This document shows positions 55,133 to 64,000 of a stretch of DNA of 64,000 nucleotides, piece after piece. The stretch covers positions 372,001-436,000 of the forward strand of contig NZ_OX366334.1 in the NCBI RefSeq assembly GCF_947250645.1. The letters are read 5' to 3'. Under the pieces are notes generated by a model. It made no database searches and had not been told where the DNA came from. It was given only the letters and a program-made list of their open reading frames with translations. This DNA is from Wolbachia endosymbiont (group B) of Eucosma cana. Lineage in GTDB: Bacteria; Pseudomonadota; Alphaproteobacteria; Rickettsiales; Anaplasmataceae. A program made the translations under genes and the position numbers. How positions within the stretch are numbered: the stretch's first letter is position 1; each line of letters opens with the position of its first letter.

Positions 55133-55777
55133 TTACGACGCTGAGCCGTAAAATTTCTCCCTTTGCTCACTCCACAGCATCGGTATTTCTCTCAAATCAA
55201 CTAATTTCAAATCTCTTGGCTGTCTCCCATTTACTATGTCTTCTTTAATCTTTGGTGCTAAATAGTTCAACCTCAAAATTTGCTGTATACGTCTTGTACC
55301 TATATTAATTTTGGCACTCAGCTCTTTCACACTTTCGTATTTTCCTTCCTCCAGTTGCCGTTTCCACAGGTGGGCTCTTACCACTGCTTTGAGTAACGCA
55401 TTATTTGTTTTACCTTCTGGCTCTACTACTGTGCATTTCTTTCCTTTCTTCTTTATTGCTATAAAATTTTCCTCTGATTCAGAACATACTTCTACTCCAT
55501 CTTCTCTCACCAATACTGTTCTTATTAATCTCTTCACTACTTCTTTCTGCTTTCCAAAACTTAAATTTTTCCATTCTTCTCCCCATTTTTCATATAGCTG
55601 TTCAGCTTTCTTCATCACTTCTTTTTCTACTTCTCCTGCTACTATAGTCCTGTTTATTGATTCACAACCTTTTCCCCTTAAATGATTGTTGCACACATAA
55701 TATCGATATCTTTTATTCTCTTTTTTTGAGTATGTCAGAGTCATGTTTACATCACAGCCCTTGCACTTATAATGCAC
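55133..55777 (-). pseudogene. Large serine recombinase, C-terminal fragment
   Basis: About 210 codons matching the C-terminal half of the recombinase at 22642: CKGCDVNMTLTYSKKENKRY, CNNHLRGKGC, TNNALLKAVVRAHLWKRQLE, TRRIQQILRLNYLAP. The resolvase catalytic domain is missing because the IS3 copy at 55768 replaces it. The apparent start inside the IS is artefactual. It is diverged enough from the intact copy to come from a second WO prophage or an old duplication. Confidence 0.88.
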
Positions 55778-55837
55778 CCCATAAACTAGACCAAAAAAAA
55801 ATGGTTGATCCGAGTAGGAAGGTAAAGGGGTAAAAGT

Positions 55838-56122
55838 ATGGCAACAAAAAAATATGAACCAGAGTTAAAAGCAAAGATAGCTTTGGAAGCAATAAAAAAT
55901 CAAAAAAGCACAGCTGAGATATGTAGTGAATATAAAATACCATCAACAAATCTATATGATTGGCGTGATAGAGTATTGGCAAGGTTAAAAGACCTATTTG
56001 TTGAAGAAAGTGAAAGTGCGAGAAAACAAAGAATCTTAGCGCAAGAAATAGAAAGTTTACATAAAGTAATAGGAGAATTGACAGTGGAAAATAGCTATTT
56101 GAAAAAAAAATTACTGAAATAA
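55838..56122 (+). CDS. IS3 transposase OrfA (copy 2)
   Basis: 94 residues, identical to the other OrfA copies, with a GGTAAAGGGG ribosome-binding region upstream. Nine A residues at 56102-56110 offer a -1 slip into the OrfB frame. Confidence 0.92.
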   Translation: MATKKYEPELKAKIALEAIKNQKSTAEICSEYKIPSTNLYDWRDRVLARLKDLFVEESESARKQRILAQEIESLHKVIGELTVENSYLKKKLLK

Positions 56123-56190
56123 GCAAAAAAGATAGAGTAAGGTTTATAGAAAAAGATTCTGATCTGTCAATTAGGAAACAGGCTGATTTA

Positions 56191-56952
56191 TTGGGGATTT
56201 GCAGATCTGGCCTATATTATAGGCCTATAATTAATAACGAAAGTGAAGTAGCAAATTTGATTCAAGAAGTATATTTGGCTTCTGATTGCCGTTATGGATA
56301 TCGTAAAATTACTGCTGAAATCATAGCGAGTGGAGTAGTAGTCAATCACAAAAAAATCTTAAGAATTATGAAAAAAATGAAGATTAGTGGGCTGTATTGT
56401 AGAAAAAGATGTAATACAAGTATTAAAGAAAAAAAGCATAAAATATATCCTTATTTACTCAAAGATTTGATTATTTGTAGAGTTAATCAGGTATGGGCTA
56501 CTGATATAACATATATTATGGTAGAAGGTAAGTTTATCTATTTTGTGGCAATAATGGACTTGTATAGTCGCTATATTATTGCTCATTCATTATCACCATA
56601 TCTTGATGCTGGATTTTGCCTTTATACTCTCAAAGAAGCTCTAAAACAAGGTAAACCTGAGATTTTTAATAGTGATCAGGGGGTGCAGTTTACTAGCTAC
56701 AACTTTATTATGGAATTAGAGCGTGCTAATATTAAAATCAGTATGGACCATAAAGGACGTTGCTTCGACAATATATTTGTTGAGCGCTTATGGAGAACTT
56801 TAAAGCAAGAAGCTATATATTATTATAGACCAAATAGTATCAGAGATTTAAATCTTATAATAAATGATTTTGTTGCTTGGTATAACTATAGAAGGCGACA
56901 TCAGACTCTACATTATAAAGTTCCTGCTGATCTTTATTATCATAAACAGTAA
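56191..56952 (+). CDS. IS3 transposase OrfB (copy 2)
   Basis: 253 residues with the intact DDE core described for copy 1. It differs from copies 1 and 3 at one early residue (CRSGLYY for CRSSLYY). The frame is open upstream to the orfA slip site, so the functional product is probably an OrfAB fusion. Confidence 0.92.
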   Translation: MGICRSGLYYRPIINNESEVANLIQEVYLASDCRYGYRKITAEIIASGVVVNHKKILRIMKKMKISGLYCRKRCNTSIKEKKHKIYPYLLKDLIICRVNQVWATDITYIMVEGKFIYFVAIMDLYSRYIIAHSLSPYLDAGFCLYTLKEALKQGKPEIFNSDQGVQFTSYNFIMELERANIKISMDHKGRCFDNIFVERLWRTLKQEAIYYYRPNSIRDLNLIINDFVAWYNYRRRHQTLHYKVPADLYYHKQ

Positions 56953-57063
56953 ATGAATATATTGATAAATACTTTAAATGTGTGTCGACGTATTTATCAA
57001 CATATTCATTTTAAAAATCGGATCACTTTGAAAAAAATGGTCTAGACAAATGGGTGCATTATA

Positions 57064-58202
57064 AACTTAAGACCATCAATGGTAAAAGCGAGCTCGTTGT
57101 AACTGTTACTAATGCTGTATTTATTTTCTTTAAACGATGAAAACAATAAATTAGATTTTGCTAAATCAGAATTTTGTGTTGGATATTTAAAATCAACAAT
57201 TGAAACTGGCGCTGAGACTTTTGCACAATAAAAGTTCGTTGCTTTAAAATTAAATGTCCGATCGGTCGGCAAGAGAAACTTTAACGTCAAACTTTGATCA
57301 TCACCAATATCAGAAGGGATGACAAAATCGAGTAAAGTTAAACTGGTGTCGTAAACCTTTGGCGTATCAGAATCAATTAAAAATTCATCTACTACATTCA
57401 CTTTTGGCGGTGTTGATGATTTTGCACCAAAATCACGAATTGCCAGTAATTTAACGACTATATCATCACCACCTCTCCAAGCATAGAACTTGAGCTTCAG
57501 TGATTCAGAAATAACGCTCCATAGAGCATTAGAGTTTTTAAATACTATAGCTTTCTCTAGAGGCGGATTTTTCTCATTAGACTTTTCACAAATAACATTT
57601 AAATAAAAACGAGGATTGCCTTCATCAATTCGTTCAGCCTCAGTAATGTCTTTAATGAAAACTCTGTCTACGTCAGTTCTATCTTGCATAGCAACTGAAT
57701 CAGCGTAAGACCTCACAAACTGCCATGCAAGTCCAGCAATTGGTACTTGTGAAAACTGAGGTAAAACATAGCCAGGTCCCTGCCCTCTATCATCGATCTG
57801 TAGACCAATATTAAACTGACCATCGATAAACAAATTATCAGATATGATAGCGCTAGTCGAATCAGCGCTGCGCTGCTCCTGAAAGTAAGGTAGGTCAGTA
57901 AAAACAATCTCAGGAGCAGCACTGTTGCCGTAACAGCACTTCAGCTCCACAATGTAACGATCTTCAGGATCATCTACGTCAACGAAATAGTAGAGTTTGT
58001 GGGGCAATGCACCATTTTCATCAAGTTGTAGAGGATTTGGTGCTGGTACGACAGTTCCTTCTTGGTTTTTGTAATAGGCATGACGAAGAGTTGTAGGACT
58101 CTTCTTGTCATAGAAATACATCCAGTAGCCAGCGGCTGGCATACCCTCTCTATTCCTAATAATGTCCTGCAATACTATACTTAGTATTAACTTCTGTGTC
58201 AT
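57064..58202 (-). pseudogene. Phage structural protein (tail-fibre-like), 3' end cut by IS3
   Basis: About 380 native codons from ATG 58202 (MTQKLILSIVLQDIIRNREG) to the IS3 edge at 57063. The last few residues, IMHPFV, come from the IS. The sequence is beta-rich with GYWMYFYDKKSPTTLRHAYY, DENGALPHKLYYFVDVDDPE, and VPIAGLAWQFVRSYADS, the style of phage tail-fibre or appendage N-terminal domains. It is known to me only as a WO-type phage protein without assigned function. No Shine-Dalgarno is obvious beyond GGGAGAA upstream. Confidence 0.6.
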
Positions 58203-58324
58203 TTCTCCCTAACCTCAGCAAACTGGTATATACTCAGTCTACCATAATATGTCAATATAATTCTTTATTGAAAATTTTAGGAAAATATTGTATAATTATG
58301 CAGTAGTAGAACCTGGTAAAACTT

Positions 58325-58555
58325 ATGGCAAACGCTAATTTAGCTTTCAGTAAAGAAACTTTACAGCATCTTGCTGAATTATCTGAACTTACTAAGCAGC
58401 CTGCTCAAGCATTAGCAGAAAAACTACTGAGAGAAGCCATCGAGCTTGAAATCGAGGATTTTTTAGTGTCTAAAATTTCTGATGAGCGTGATGTTGAAGG
58501 TGCAGAAATGATTAAAAGTGAGGATGTAGATTGGGATACACTATTATCTTCGTAG
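58325..58555 (+). CDS. RelB/ParD-like antitoxin
   Basis: 76 residues: an N-terminal ribbon-helix-helix-like region (FSKETLQHLAELSELTKQPA) and an acidic C-terminal tail (EDVDWDTLLSS) of the kind that wraps a toxin. It overlaps the toxin gene by 25 bp. The pair is flanked by a truncated phage gene and IS3 copy 3. It probably neutralises the toxin and autoregulates the operon. Confidence 0.8.
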   Translation: MANANLAFSKETLQHLAELSELTKQPAQALAEKLLREAIELEIEDFLVSKISDERDVEGAEMIKSEDVDWDTLLSS

Positions 58556-58797
58556 GAAAGGTTATTAGAAAAGACCTTCCTGACCTTCCAAAAACAATAA
58601 GACTGAGGGTCGTAAATGCGATAAATGAAAGGCTTACAGTTGATCCAATAAACCTCGGTGAACCATTACACCACAGCTTAAAAGGACGTAGAAGGTTAAG
58701 AGTTGGTGAGTACCGTGTAATTTACAGAGTAAATCAATTAGAACAAATAGTAACTATCACAGAGATAGGACATAGATGTGATATTTATAAAAAATAA
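58531..58797 (+). CDS. RelE/ParE-like toxin
   Basis: 88 residues starting at TTG. Features of RelE/ParE proteins are KTIRLRVVNAINERLTVDPI, GEPLHHSLKGRRRLRVGEYR and VIYRVNQLEQIVTITEIGHR. RelE toxins cleave ribosome-bound mRNA, and ParE targets gyrase; the sequence leans to RelE. The non-ATG start inside the antitoxin gene keeps toxin translation coupled and low. RelBE-like pairs are common in WO prophages. Confidence 0.85.
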   Translation: MGYTIIFVGKVIRKDLPDLPKTIRLRVVNAINERLTVDPINLGEPLHHSLKGRRRLRVGEYRVIYRVNQLEQIVTITEIGHRCDIYKK

Positions 58798-58884
58798 ATA
58801 TAAACATTAAATATTATAATGCACCCCATAAACTAGACCAAAAAAAAATGGTTGATCCGAGTAGGAAGGTAAAGGGGTAAAAGT

Positions 58885-59169
58885 ATGGCAACAAAAAAAT
58901 ATGAACCAGAGTTAAAAGCAAAGATAGCTTTGGAAGCAATAAAAAATCAAAAAAGCACAGCTGAGATATGTAGTGAATATAAAATACCATCAACAAATCT
59001 ATATGATTGGCGTGATAGAGTATTGGCAAGGTTAAAAGACCTATTTGTTGAAGAAAGTGAAAGTGCGAGAAAACAAAGAATCTTAGCGCAAGAAATAGAA
59101 AGTTTACATAAAGTAATAGGAGAATTGACAGTGGAAAATAGCTATTTGAAAAAAAAATTACTGAAATAA
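58885..59169 (+). CDS. IS3 transposase OrfA (copy 3)
   Basis: 94 residues, the same as copies 1 and 2. The A-run slip site lies near its end. Confidence 0.92.
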   Translation: MATKKYEPELKAKIALEAIKNQKSTAEICSEYKIPSTNLYDWRDRVLARLKDLFVEESESARKQRILAQEIESLHKVIGELTVENSYLKKKLLK

Positions 59170-59237
59170 GCAAAAAAGATAGAGTAAGGTTTATAGAAAA
59201 AGATTCTGATCTGTCAATTAGGAAACAGGCTGATTTA

Positions 59238-59999
59238 TTGGGGATTTGCAGATCTAGCCTATATTATAGGCCTATAATTAATAACGAAAGTGAAGTAGCA
59301 AATTTGATTCAAGAAGTATATTTGGCTTCTGATTGCCGTTATGGATATCGTAAAATTACTGCTGAAATCATAGCGAGTGGAGTAGTAGTCAATCACAAAA
59401 AAATCTTAAGAATTATGAAAAAAATGAAGATTAGTGGGCTGTATTGTAGAAAAAGATGTAATACAAGTATTAAAGAAAAAAAGCATAAAATATATCCTTA
59501 TTTACTCAAAGATTTGATTATTTGTAGAGTTAATCAGGTATGGGCTACTGATATAACATATATTATGGTAGAAGGTAAGTTTATCTATTTTGTGGCAATA
59601 ATGGACTTGTATAGTCGCTATATTATTGCTCATTCATTATCACCATATCTCGATGCTGGATTTTGCCTTTATACTCTCAAAGAAGCTCTAAAACAAGGTA
59701 AACCTGAGATTTTTAATAGTGATCAGGGGGTGCAGTTTACTAGCTACAACTTTATTATGGAATTAGAGCGTGCTAATATTAAAATCAGTATGGACCATAA
59801 AGGACGTTGCTTCGACAATATATTTGTTGAGCGCTTATGGAGAACTTTAAAGCAAGAAGCTATATATTATTATAGACCAAATAGTATCAGAGATTTAAAT
59901 CTTATAATAAATGATTTTGTTGCTTGGTATAACTATAGAAGGCGACATCAGACTCTACATTATAAAGTTCCTGCTGATCTTTATTATCATAAACAGTAA
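59238..59999 (+). CDS. IS3 transposase OrfB (copy 3)
   Basis: 253 residues with intact DDE motifs, identical to copy 1 at the protein level. The very low divergence among the three copies indicates recent transposition. Confidence 0.92.
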   Translation: MGICRSSLYYRPIINNESEVANLIQEVYLASDCRYGYRKITAEIIASGVVVNHKKILRIMKKMKISGLYCRKRCNTSIKEKKHKIYPYLLKDLIICRVNQVWATDITYIMVEGKFIYFVAIMDLYSRYIIAHSLSPYLDAGFCLYTLKEALKQGKPEIFNSDQGVQFTSYNFIMELERANIKISMDHKGRCFDNIFVERLWRTLKQEAIYYYRPNSIRDLNLIINDFVAWYNYRRRHQTLHYKVPADLYYHKQ

Positions 60000-60125
60000 A
60001 TGAATATATTGATAAATACTTTAAATGTGTGTCGACGTATTTATCAACATATTCATTTTAAAAATCGGATCACTTTGAAAAAAATGGTCTAGACAAATGG
60101 GTGCATTATATGGGAAGACCTTGCA

Positions 60126-60632
60126 ATGAACATAAAACAAAAAATAGAAAGAATAAAAAACTCCTTACGTGAACTATTAAATAAACACAAAGAATTGTTG
60201 GAAAATTTTCAACTTCTATTGACCATTCCAGGAATAGGAGAAGAATCAGCAGTAGCTATTTTGGCTGAAGTTCCTAACATAAAAGCTTTCAAGGATGCCA
60301 GGCAATTGGCAGCATATGCTGGAGCTATACCACGAAATATAACGTCAGGTACGTCTGTACATGCCAAGCCCAGATTAAGTAAATCCGGTTCACGAACATT
60401 ATGTAAGGCAATGTACTTTCCTGCCATAGTAGCTAAGAATCATAATCCTACTATTATGACTTTTTGCAAAAGGTTAAAAGAGAAAGGCAAGCATAACATG
60501 GCCATTGTGGGAGCTGCAATGCGTAAGTTACTCCATATTGTTTTTGGTGTTTTAAGGTCAAAGAAGGCTTTTGATCCAGATCATATCAAAAACTACAGAG
60601 CTAGGAGTTTGGCTGAAAGTTTAGTGCTTTAA
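60126..60632 (+). pseudogene. IS110-family transposase, C-terminal fragment
   Basis: 168 codons of the Transposase_20 half: LLTIPGIGEESAVAILAEVP, FKDARQLAAYAGAIPRN, and KPRLSKSGSRTLCKAMYFPA with the catalytic Ser region. The N-terminal DEDD (RuvC-like) half is missing because IS3 copy 3 lies immediately upstream. It is not functional alone. Confidence 0.88.
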
Positions 60633-60687
60633 AATCAAAAAACGCTCCAATTATGTAAAATAGTATCTTACACAAATTTTGTAACTG

Positions 60688-60766
60688 GTTAGTGAATATG
60701 TTGATAAGTAAATTAATTTTATACGTACAAAAAAGCGGAAATTTACTTATCAACATATTCACTAAC
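60688..60766. repeat. 27-bp perfect inverted repeat (hairpin)
   Basis: The arms 60688-60714 and 60740-60766 are exactly complementary (GTTAGTGAATATGTTGATAA and seven more bases) around a 25-base loop. They separate the IS110 remnant from the convergent TPR gene and could terminate transcription from both sides. The core TGAATATGTTGATAA also occurs in the palindrome near the 3' end of the IS3 copies. Confidence 0.7.
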
Positions 60767-60817
60767 TATAATCTGTGTACCGTTACACAAAATGTGAATT
60801 GGAAGTATTTTTTAATT

Positions 60818-63800
60818 TTATGATACAGCTTGAACAATTTTTGTAATTTTTTTGTTGACTTGCAAGACGGTATCTACTACGCTAACCAATGCTTCCTCAG
60901 TACCATTTTTAAATTCTTTTATCTGGTTTATTAAATCATAGACAACAAAGGCTGAAGTTCCACGTGCGAGAAAAGGAGATGCTGCTTTTAAAGATCTACC
61001 AAGCAAGAACTTTCCTTCTGCAGCTAATTTTAATCCTTTAAGAGAAGCAGCTTCAGCAACCTTGGCAAACCCTTGACCACCTGCTATAAAACCAACATTA
61101 ATCGCTACACCTTGATAATCTCCATTTACAAAGTCAGCTAATACATTTTTAGCCATCATTCCATGCATGGTCATGCCTGAGATTTTTCCTATTCTGCTCA
61201 AATGGTTCATAACCTTTTTATTATTAGTAAGCTTATAAATCAAACCTTGAGACTTGCCTGTAACTTTAACCTTGTCTGCTAACTCAATCAACTGACTACG
61301 TTTTTCCTCTGGTAGGCCTTTAATGTAATTGACAAACTTTTTACTATCTATTTCAATTTTATTGAAGTCTCTCTTCTCATCTTTCTCAACATTAAACTCA
61401 TCAACATCTTCCCATGTGAATAAACATTCGCTTTCAACCTCTCTTTTTTTTCTGTTACGACTTATACTTGGTAAACATTCCCCAGCTAAAACTTCACTTT
61501 CTTGGTGTATAGAGTTAGGATAAGACACCTTTACTAGCTTCTCAGCATTAACTCGAAAATAATTATCATTATAATGCTTCTCAAAAATATTTAAAGCACT
61601 TCTAAGATCGTTTTTAGATTCATCATTTTTGTGATACACATTCATTTGTTGAAGCATATGGTTAATCTCATTGTTGTATAAACTTAAACGTATTAACACA
61701 GTAGCAACATAAAAATGATTAGCACCATAATATTCTCTAAAGATTCCTTTAGCTTCTTGAAGAAGCATAATATATCGAGCATATCTGTCTTTTTTACTGG
61801 TTTTCATATTTGAATCTCTAAGAACTTTAGCTAGATCTCTTAGAACAATGGCATATTGAAATTTGTTGTATTTTAAACTGTTTTTAACAGTCTCATCTGG
61901 TTCTACTGACCCACTACTAGCCTGACTACTACTTTTTGAGTAATTTTCCTCTGAAGTACGAATAGTACGAGCAAGACGTCTCTTTTGCTTTTCATAAGCA
62001 GTTAATTTTTCCTGTTCATTTAATTGAGGCTTATCTTTGTATAATTCTTTCTTTAGCTCTTCAATGGCTTCACGATCATCATAATCATAAAGTTCCTCCA
62101 AAACATCCAAAGCTTGCTTAAGGTAATGCTTTCTTTCCAAAGAATCTTCTTGACAAGCTTTACCTAGTTCCACCTTTGTAATAGCAACTTGAACATCATC
62201 AATATCGTGATTTCTGTAAATATCTAAGGCTTGTTCAAGGTATTTCTTTTGTTTGTTATGGATATTTAAATGACTATAAGCTCTACCTAGGTTTAATTTT
62301 GTAACAGCAACTTGAAAAGGATCAATCTTTTCAGCATGACATTTATCAAAAATGTCCAAAGCCTGTTTAAGGTGCTCCTTTTGTTCTTCATACTGCTCTA
62401 AATTCCCATAAGCCCTACCTAACCCTGCTTTCATAATAGCAACCCGGAAATCATCACGGACACGAAGCTCTTCTAAAGAACTTAAAACCTGTTCAAGGTA
62501 TTCCTTTTGCTTCTGATACTCACCTAAATTTTCACAGGCTTCGCTTAGTTCTACTTTTACATCAATCACTTGAAGGAAGCTAAATGAATTATACCCTTCT
62601 AAAAGTTCGTAATCAAGGCAATAACGTACTCTTAAAAAGATAGGATATTTCCAGAAAATGAAATATTTCAGGGATTCGCTAGGAATATTCGGGTAGTGTT
62701 TCTCAAAAACACCCAGAGCCTGCTCAAGGTATTTCTTTTGCTTCCGATACTCACCTAAATTTCCATAAGCTTTACCTAGTTCTACTTTTACAGTAGCAAT
62801 TTGCAAGTCATTTCGGTTATGATTCTTCTTAAAAACATCTAGGGACTGTTCAAGGTACTTCTTTTGTTCTTCATACTGCTTTAAATTCCCATAAGCCTTA
62901 CCCAATTTTGCTTCTACAACAGCAACTTGCAAATCATTTTGGTCATGATTCTTCTTAAAAATACCTAAGGCCTGTTCAAGATACTCCTTTTGTTTTTTAT
63001 AATCGCCTAAACTTTCATAAGCTACACCTAATTCTGCTCTTGCAATAGCATCCTCAGGATCAATAGATAAAGCCTCATTAAGCAGTTCTTTCTTCTGTTC
63101 AAAAGCTCTGAATCGGCCATATACCTTAGCTCTCCATATTAATAAATTTTTGAAATAACTTTTTTCTATGCTTTTCTTATTTACACCATCCTTTGACCAA
63201 TGATAGATGTGTGAGCAGAATACCCTTAAATGTTCTACTAATAAGTGGTCTACGGTATAAATGTTTCGTGTGTTATCAGAAAAAGTTCTTTCTAGTAACT
63301 TAAAAGTTTGTTTCAAAACTTCCTCTTCTCCTTTTTTTTCTTTTAATTCTACCTTTATCACTTCTTGTACTAATCCATGAATTCGTGATACAACATCATC
63401 TACATTAATCATTGAATACTGGCAAAGCAAGTCAATGGCTTTTTGTGTGAGCTTTTTTTGATCTTCTGTTAATGTTAAAAAGAAGATTTCTAAAGGCAAG
63501 TTGTTAGGAGCAAGGTAAGCCATAATGTTTAAAATCTCTAATGCTTTCTTTCCATGGTTCCCATTTTGCTTTATGTTTTTAAGCGTAATTTTCAAAGTTG
63601 CAAATACTGTTCCAATGCGCTTCTCATTTCTATCTTCCTCAGAATCAAGCAACTCTGTTCTTTTATATTCCTTTATGTAATCTTCAATCGAAAGACTTTC
63701 CCCACTTCTATTGCTTGAGGTTATGCACCATACAGCTTCCTGCAGTGCTAGTGGAAAACATTGTAAAACTTCTGCTAAGTTTTTAACTTCATTGTCCTGC

Positions 63801-64000
63801 AATCTATTATCTATACCCAGAGTCCCTTTTATAAATTGCATAGCTTCTGGTAAAGAAAAATCATTCAATATTTTTACCTGTATTTCCACCCCTTCTTCTG
63901 TTTTCCACTTTCTACTACAAGAAGTAATCAAGACATAAGGCTTCCTATTGTCAGGAGATAAGTTGGATGGCAAAAACTCTTTTATATCCTCATAACTCTT
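60818..64000 (-). CDS. TPR protein with NB-ARC-like start and latrotoxin-CTD-like tail (5' partial)
   Basis: The frame is open from the window edge (KSYEDIKEFLPSN...) so the true start is outside; 1,060 codons are visible. The beginning has NB-ARC/STAND features (RKPYVLITSCSRKW; VLQCFPLALQEAVW). The middle holds about nine TPR-like units (AKLGKAYGNLKQYEEQKKYL and variants). Near the C-terminus a basic RNRKKREVE resembles a furin site. After it comes a Gly/Ala-rich hydrophobic domain (KISGMTMHGMMAKNVLADF, GVAINVGFIAGGQGFAKVAE) that I recall from Wolbachia latrotoxin-CTD proteins. Together these suggest a secreted effector or toxin in the eukaryotic association module. Confidence 0.75.
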   Translation of the reverse strand, partial: KSYEDIKEFLPSNLSPDNRKPYVLITSCSRKWKTEEGVEIQVKILNDFSLPEAMQFIKGTLGIDNRLQDNEVKNLAEVLQCFPLALQEAVWCITSSNRSGESLSIEDYIKEYKRTELLDSEEDRNEKRIGTVFATLKITLKNIKQNGNHGKKALEILNIMAYLAPNNLPLEIFFLTLTEDQKKLTQKAIDLLCQYSMINVDDVVSRIHGLVQEVIKVELKEKKGEEEVLKQTFKLLERTFSDNTRNIYTVDHLLVEHLRVFCSHIYHWSKDGVNKKSIEKSYFKNLLIWRAKVYGRFRAFEQKKELLNEALSIDPEDAIARAELGVAYESLGDYKKQKEYLEQALGIFKKNHDQNDLQVAVVEAKLGKAYGNLKQYEEQKKYLEQSLDVFKKNHNRNDLQIATVKVELGKAYGNLGEYRKQKKYLEQALGVFEKHYPNIPSESLKYFIFWKYPIFLRVRYCLDYELLEGYNSFSFLQVIDVKVELSEACENLGEYQKQKEYLEQVLSSLEELRVRDDFRVAIMKAGLGRAYGNLEQYEEQKEHLKQALDIFDKCHAEKIDPFQVAVTKLNLGRAYSHLNIHNKQKKYLEQALDIYRNHDIDDVQVAITKVELGKACQEDSLERKHYLKQALDVLEELYDYDDREAIEELKKELYKDKPQLNEQEKLTAYEKQKRRLARTIRTSEENYSKSSSQASSGSVEPDETVKNSLKYNKFQYAIVLRDLAKVLRDSNMKTSKKDRYARYIMLLQEAKGIFREYYGANHFYVATVLIRLSLYNNEINHMLQQMNVYHKNDESKNDLRSALNIFEKHYNDNYFRVNAEKLVKVSYPNSIHQESEVLAGECLPSISRNRKKREVESECLFTWEDVDEFNVEKDEKRDFNKIEIDSKKFVNYIKGLPEEKRSQLIELADKVKVTGKSQGLIYKLTNNKKVMNHLSRIGKISGMTMHGMMAKNVLADFVNGDYQGVAINVGFIAGGQGFAKVAEAASLKGLKLAAEGKFLLGRSLKAASPFLARGTSAFVVYDLINQIKEFKNGTEEALVSVVDTVLQVNKKITKIVQAVS

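Larger units (their letters stand above)
55768..57063 (+). mobile_element. IS3-family insertion sequence, copy 2 (1,296 bp)
   Basis: The same ends and length as copies 1 and 3. The left side truncates a recombinase gene and the right side truncates a phage structural gene. Both truncated genes are on the minus strand, and the flanks show no target duplication. I infer a deletion between two former IS insertions or an IS-mediated adjacent deletion. Confidence 0.93.
58815..60110 (+). mobile_element. IS3-family insertion sequence, copy 3 (1,296 bp)
   Basis: Identical in length and ends to the other copies. The left end is 18 bp after the RelE-like stop, and the right end cuts an IS110 transposase. 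The flanking bases do not form a direct repeat. Confidence 0.93.

Noticed and set aside
1..64000. tRNA, rRNA or tmRNA genes
   Set aside because: No cloverleaf-like or conserved rRNA sequence was recognised by eye. A covariance-model scan would be decisive.

Overview
The window is AT-rich and carries gene families that point firmly to an insect Wolbachia: a cifA-cifB cytoplasmic-incompatibility locus inside a WO-type prophage, ankyrin, OTU, TPR and latrotoxin-like effectors, Rpn/PD-(D/E)XK 'transposase' proteins, paired-HTH XRE regulators, and many intact and decayed insertion sequences. No rRNA, tRNA or CRISPR array was recognised. The strain cannot be named from the sequence alone.

Layout. 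1-12.6 kb is mostly chromosomal: the groL 3' end, a DsbD-N-like secreted protein with a partial duplicate, a sodium:alanine-type symporter, two related low-complexity Wolbachia proteins flanking maf-infA, purA, and a 507-codon unknown gene. 12.6-19.1 kb is an insertion-sequence graveyard (IS4, IS481-like, IS982, IS5) around a helical-repeat protein. 19.1-24.6 kb holds an ankyrin-OTU effector, a 106-bp MITE, and the large serine recombinase with its DUF2924 partner. 24.6-25.9 kb is the first of three 1,296-bp copies of one IS3-family element. It joins the integrase module directly to a decapitated tail-sheath gene. 25.9-33.9 kb is a P2-like contractile-tail module (sheath, tube split by IS630, gpE/E', tape measure, gpU, gpX, gpD). 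33.9-43.4 kb holds an ankyrin protein, patatin, three XRE regulators, an effector-like gene, radC, mutL and rnhA. 43.7-54.7 kb is the eukaryotic-association part: an Rpn nuclease, cifA, a frameshifted cifB, and two effector genes sharing promoters and a C-terminal module with the OTU gene and the 38-kb gene. 54.7-60.6 kb has a second, truncated recombinase, a truncated phage structural gene, a RelBE-like toxin-antitoxin pair, two more IS3 copies and an IS110 remnant. 60.8-64 kb is a large TPR protein on the minus strand that runs off the window. It has an NB-ARC-like N-terminal part, a furin-like site and a latrotoxin-CTD-like tail.

How it fits together. The prophage looks defective: no head, terminase or baseplate genes are visible, and IS3 copies sit at truncated gene ends, as expected from IS-mediated deletion. 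What remains is enriched for host-interaction genes and regulators. The most notable points are: (i) cifB is broken by a one-base deletion although its Ulp1-type catalytic residues survive; (ii) a roughly 700-bp upstream region, with promoter and a possible small RNA, is duplicated in front of two effector paralogues; (iii) an unnamed C-terminal module is shared by four proteins, with a recent gene-conversion tract between two of them; (iv) a MITE has an identifiable empty site; and (v) a short C-terminal tail is shared between Rpn nucleases and XRE regulators.
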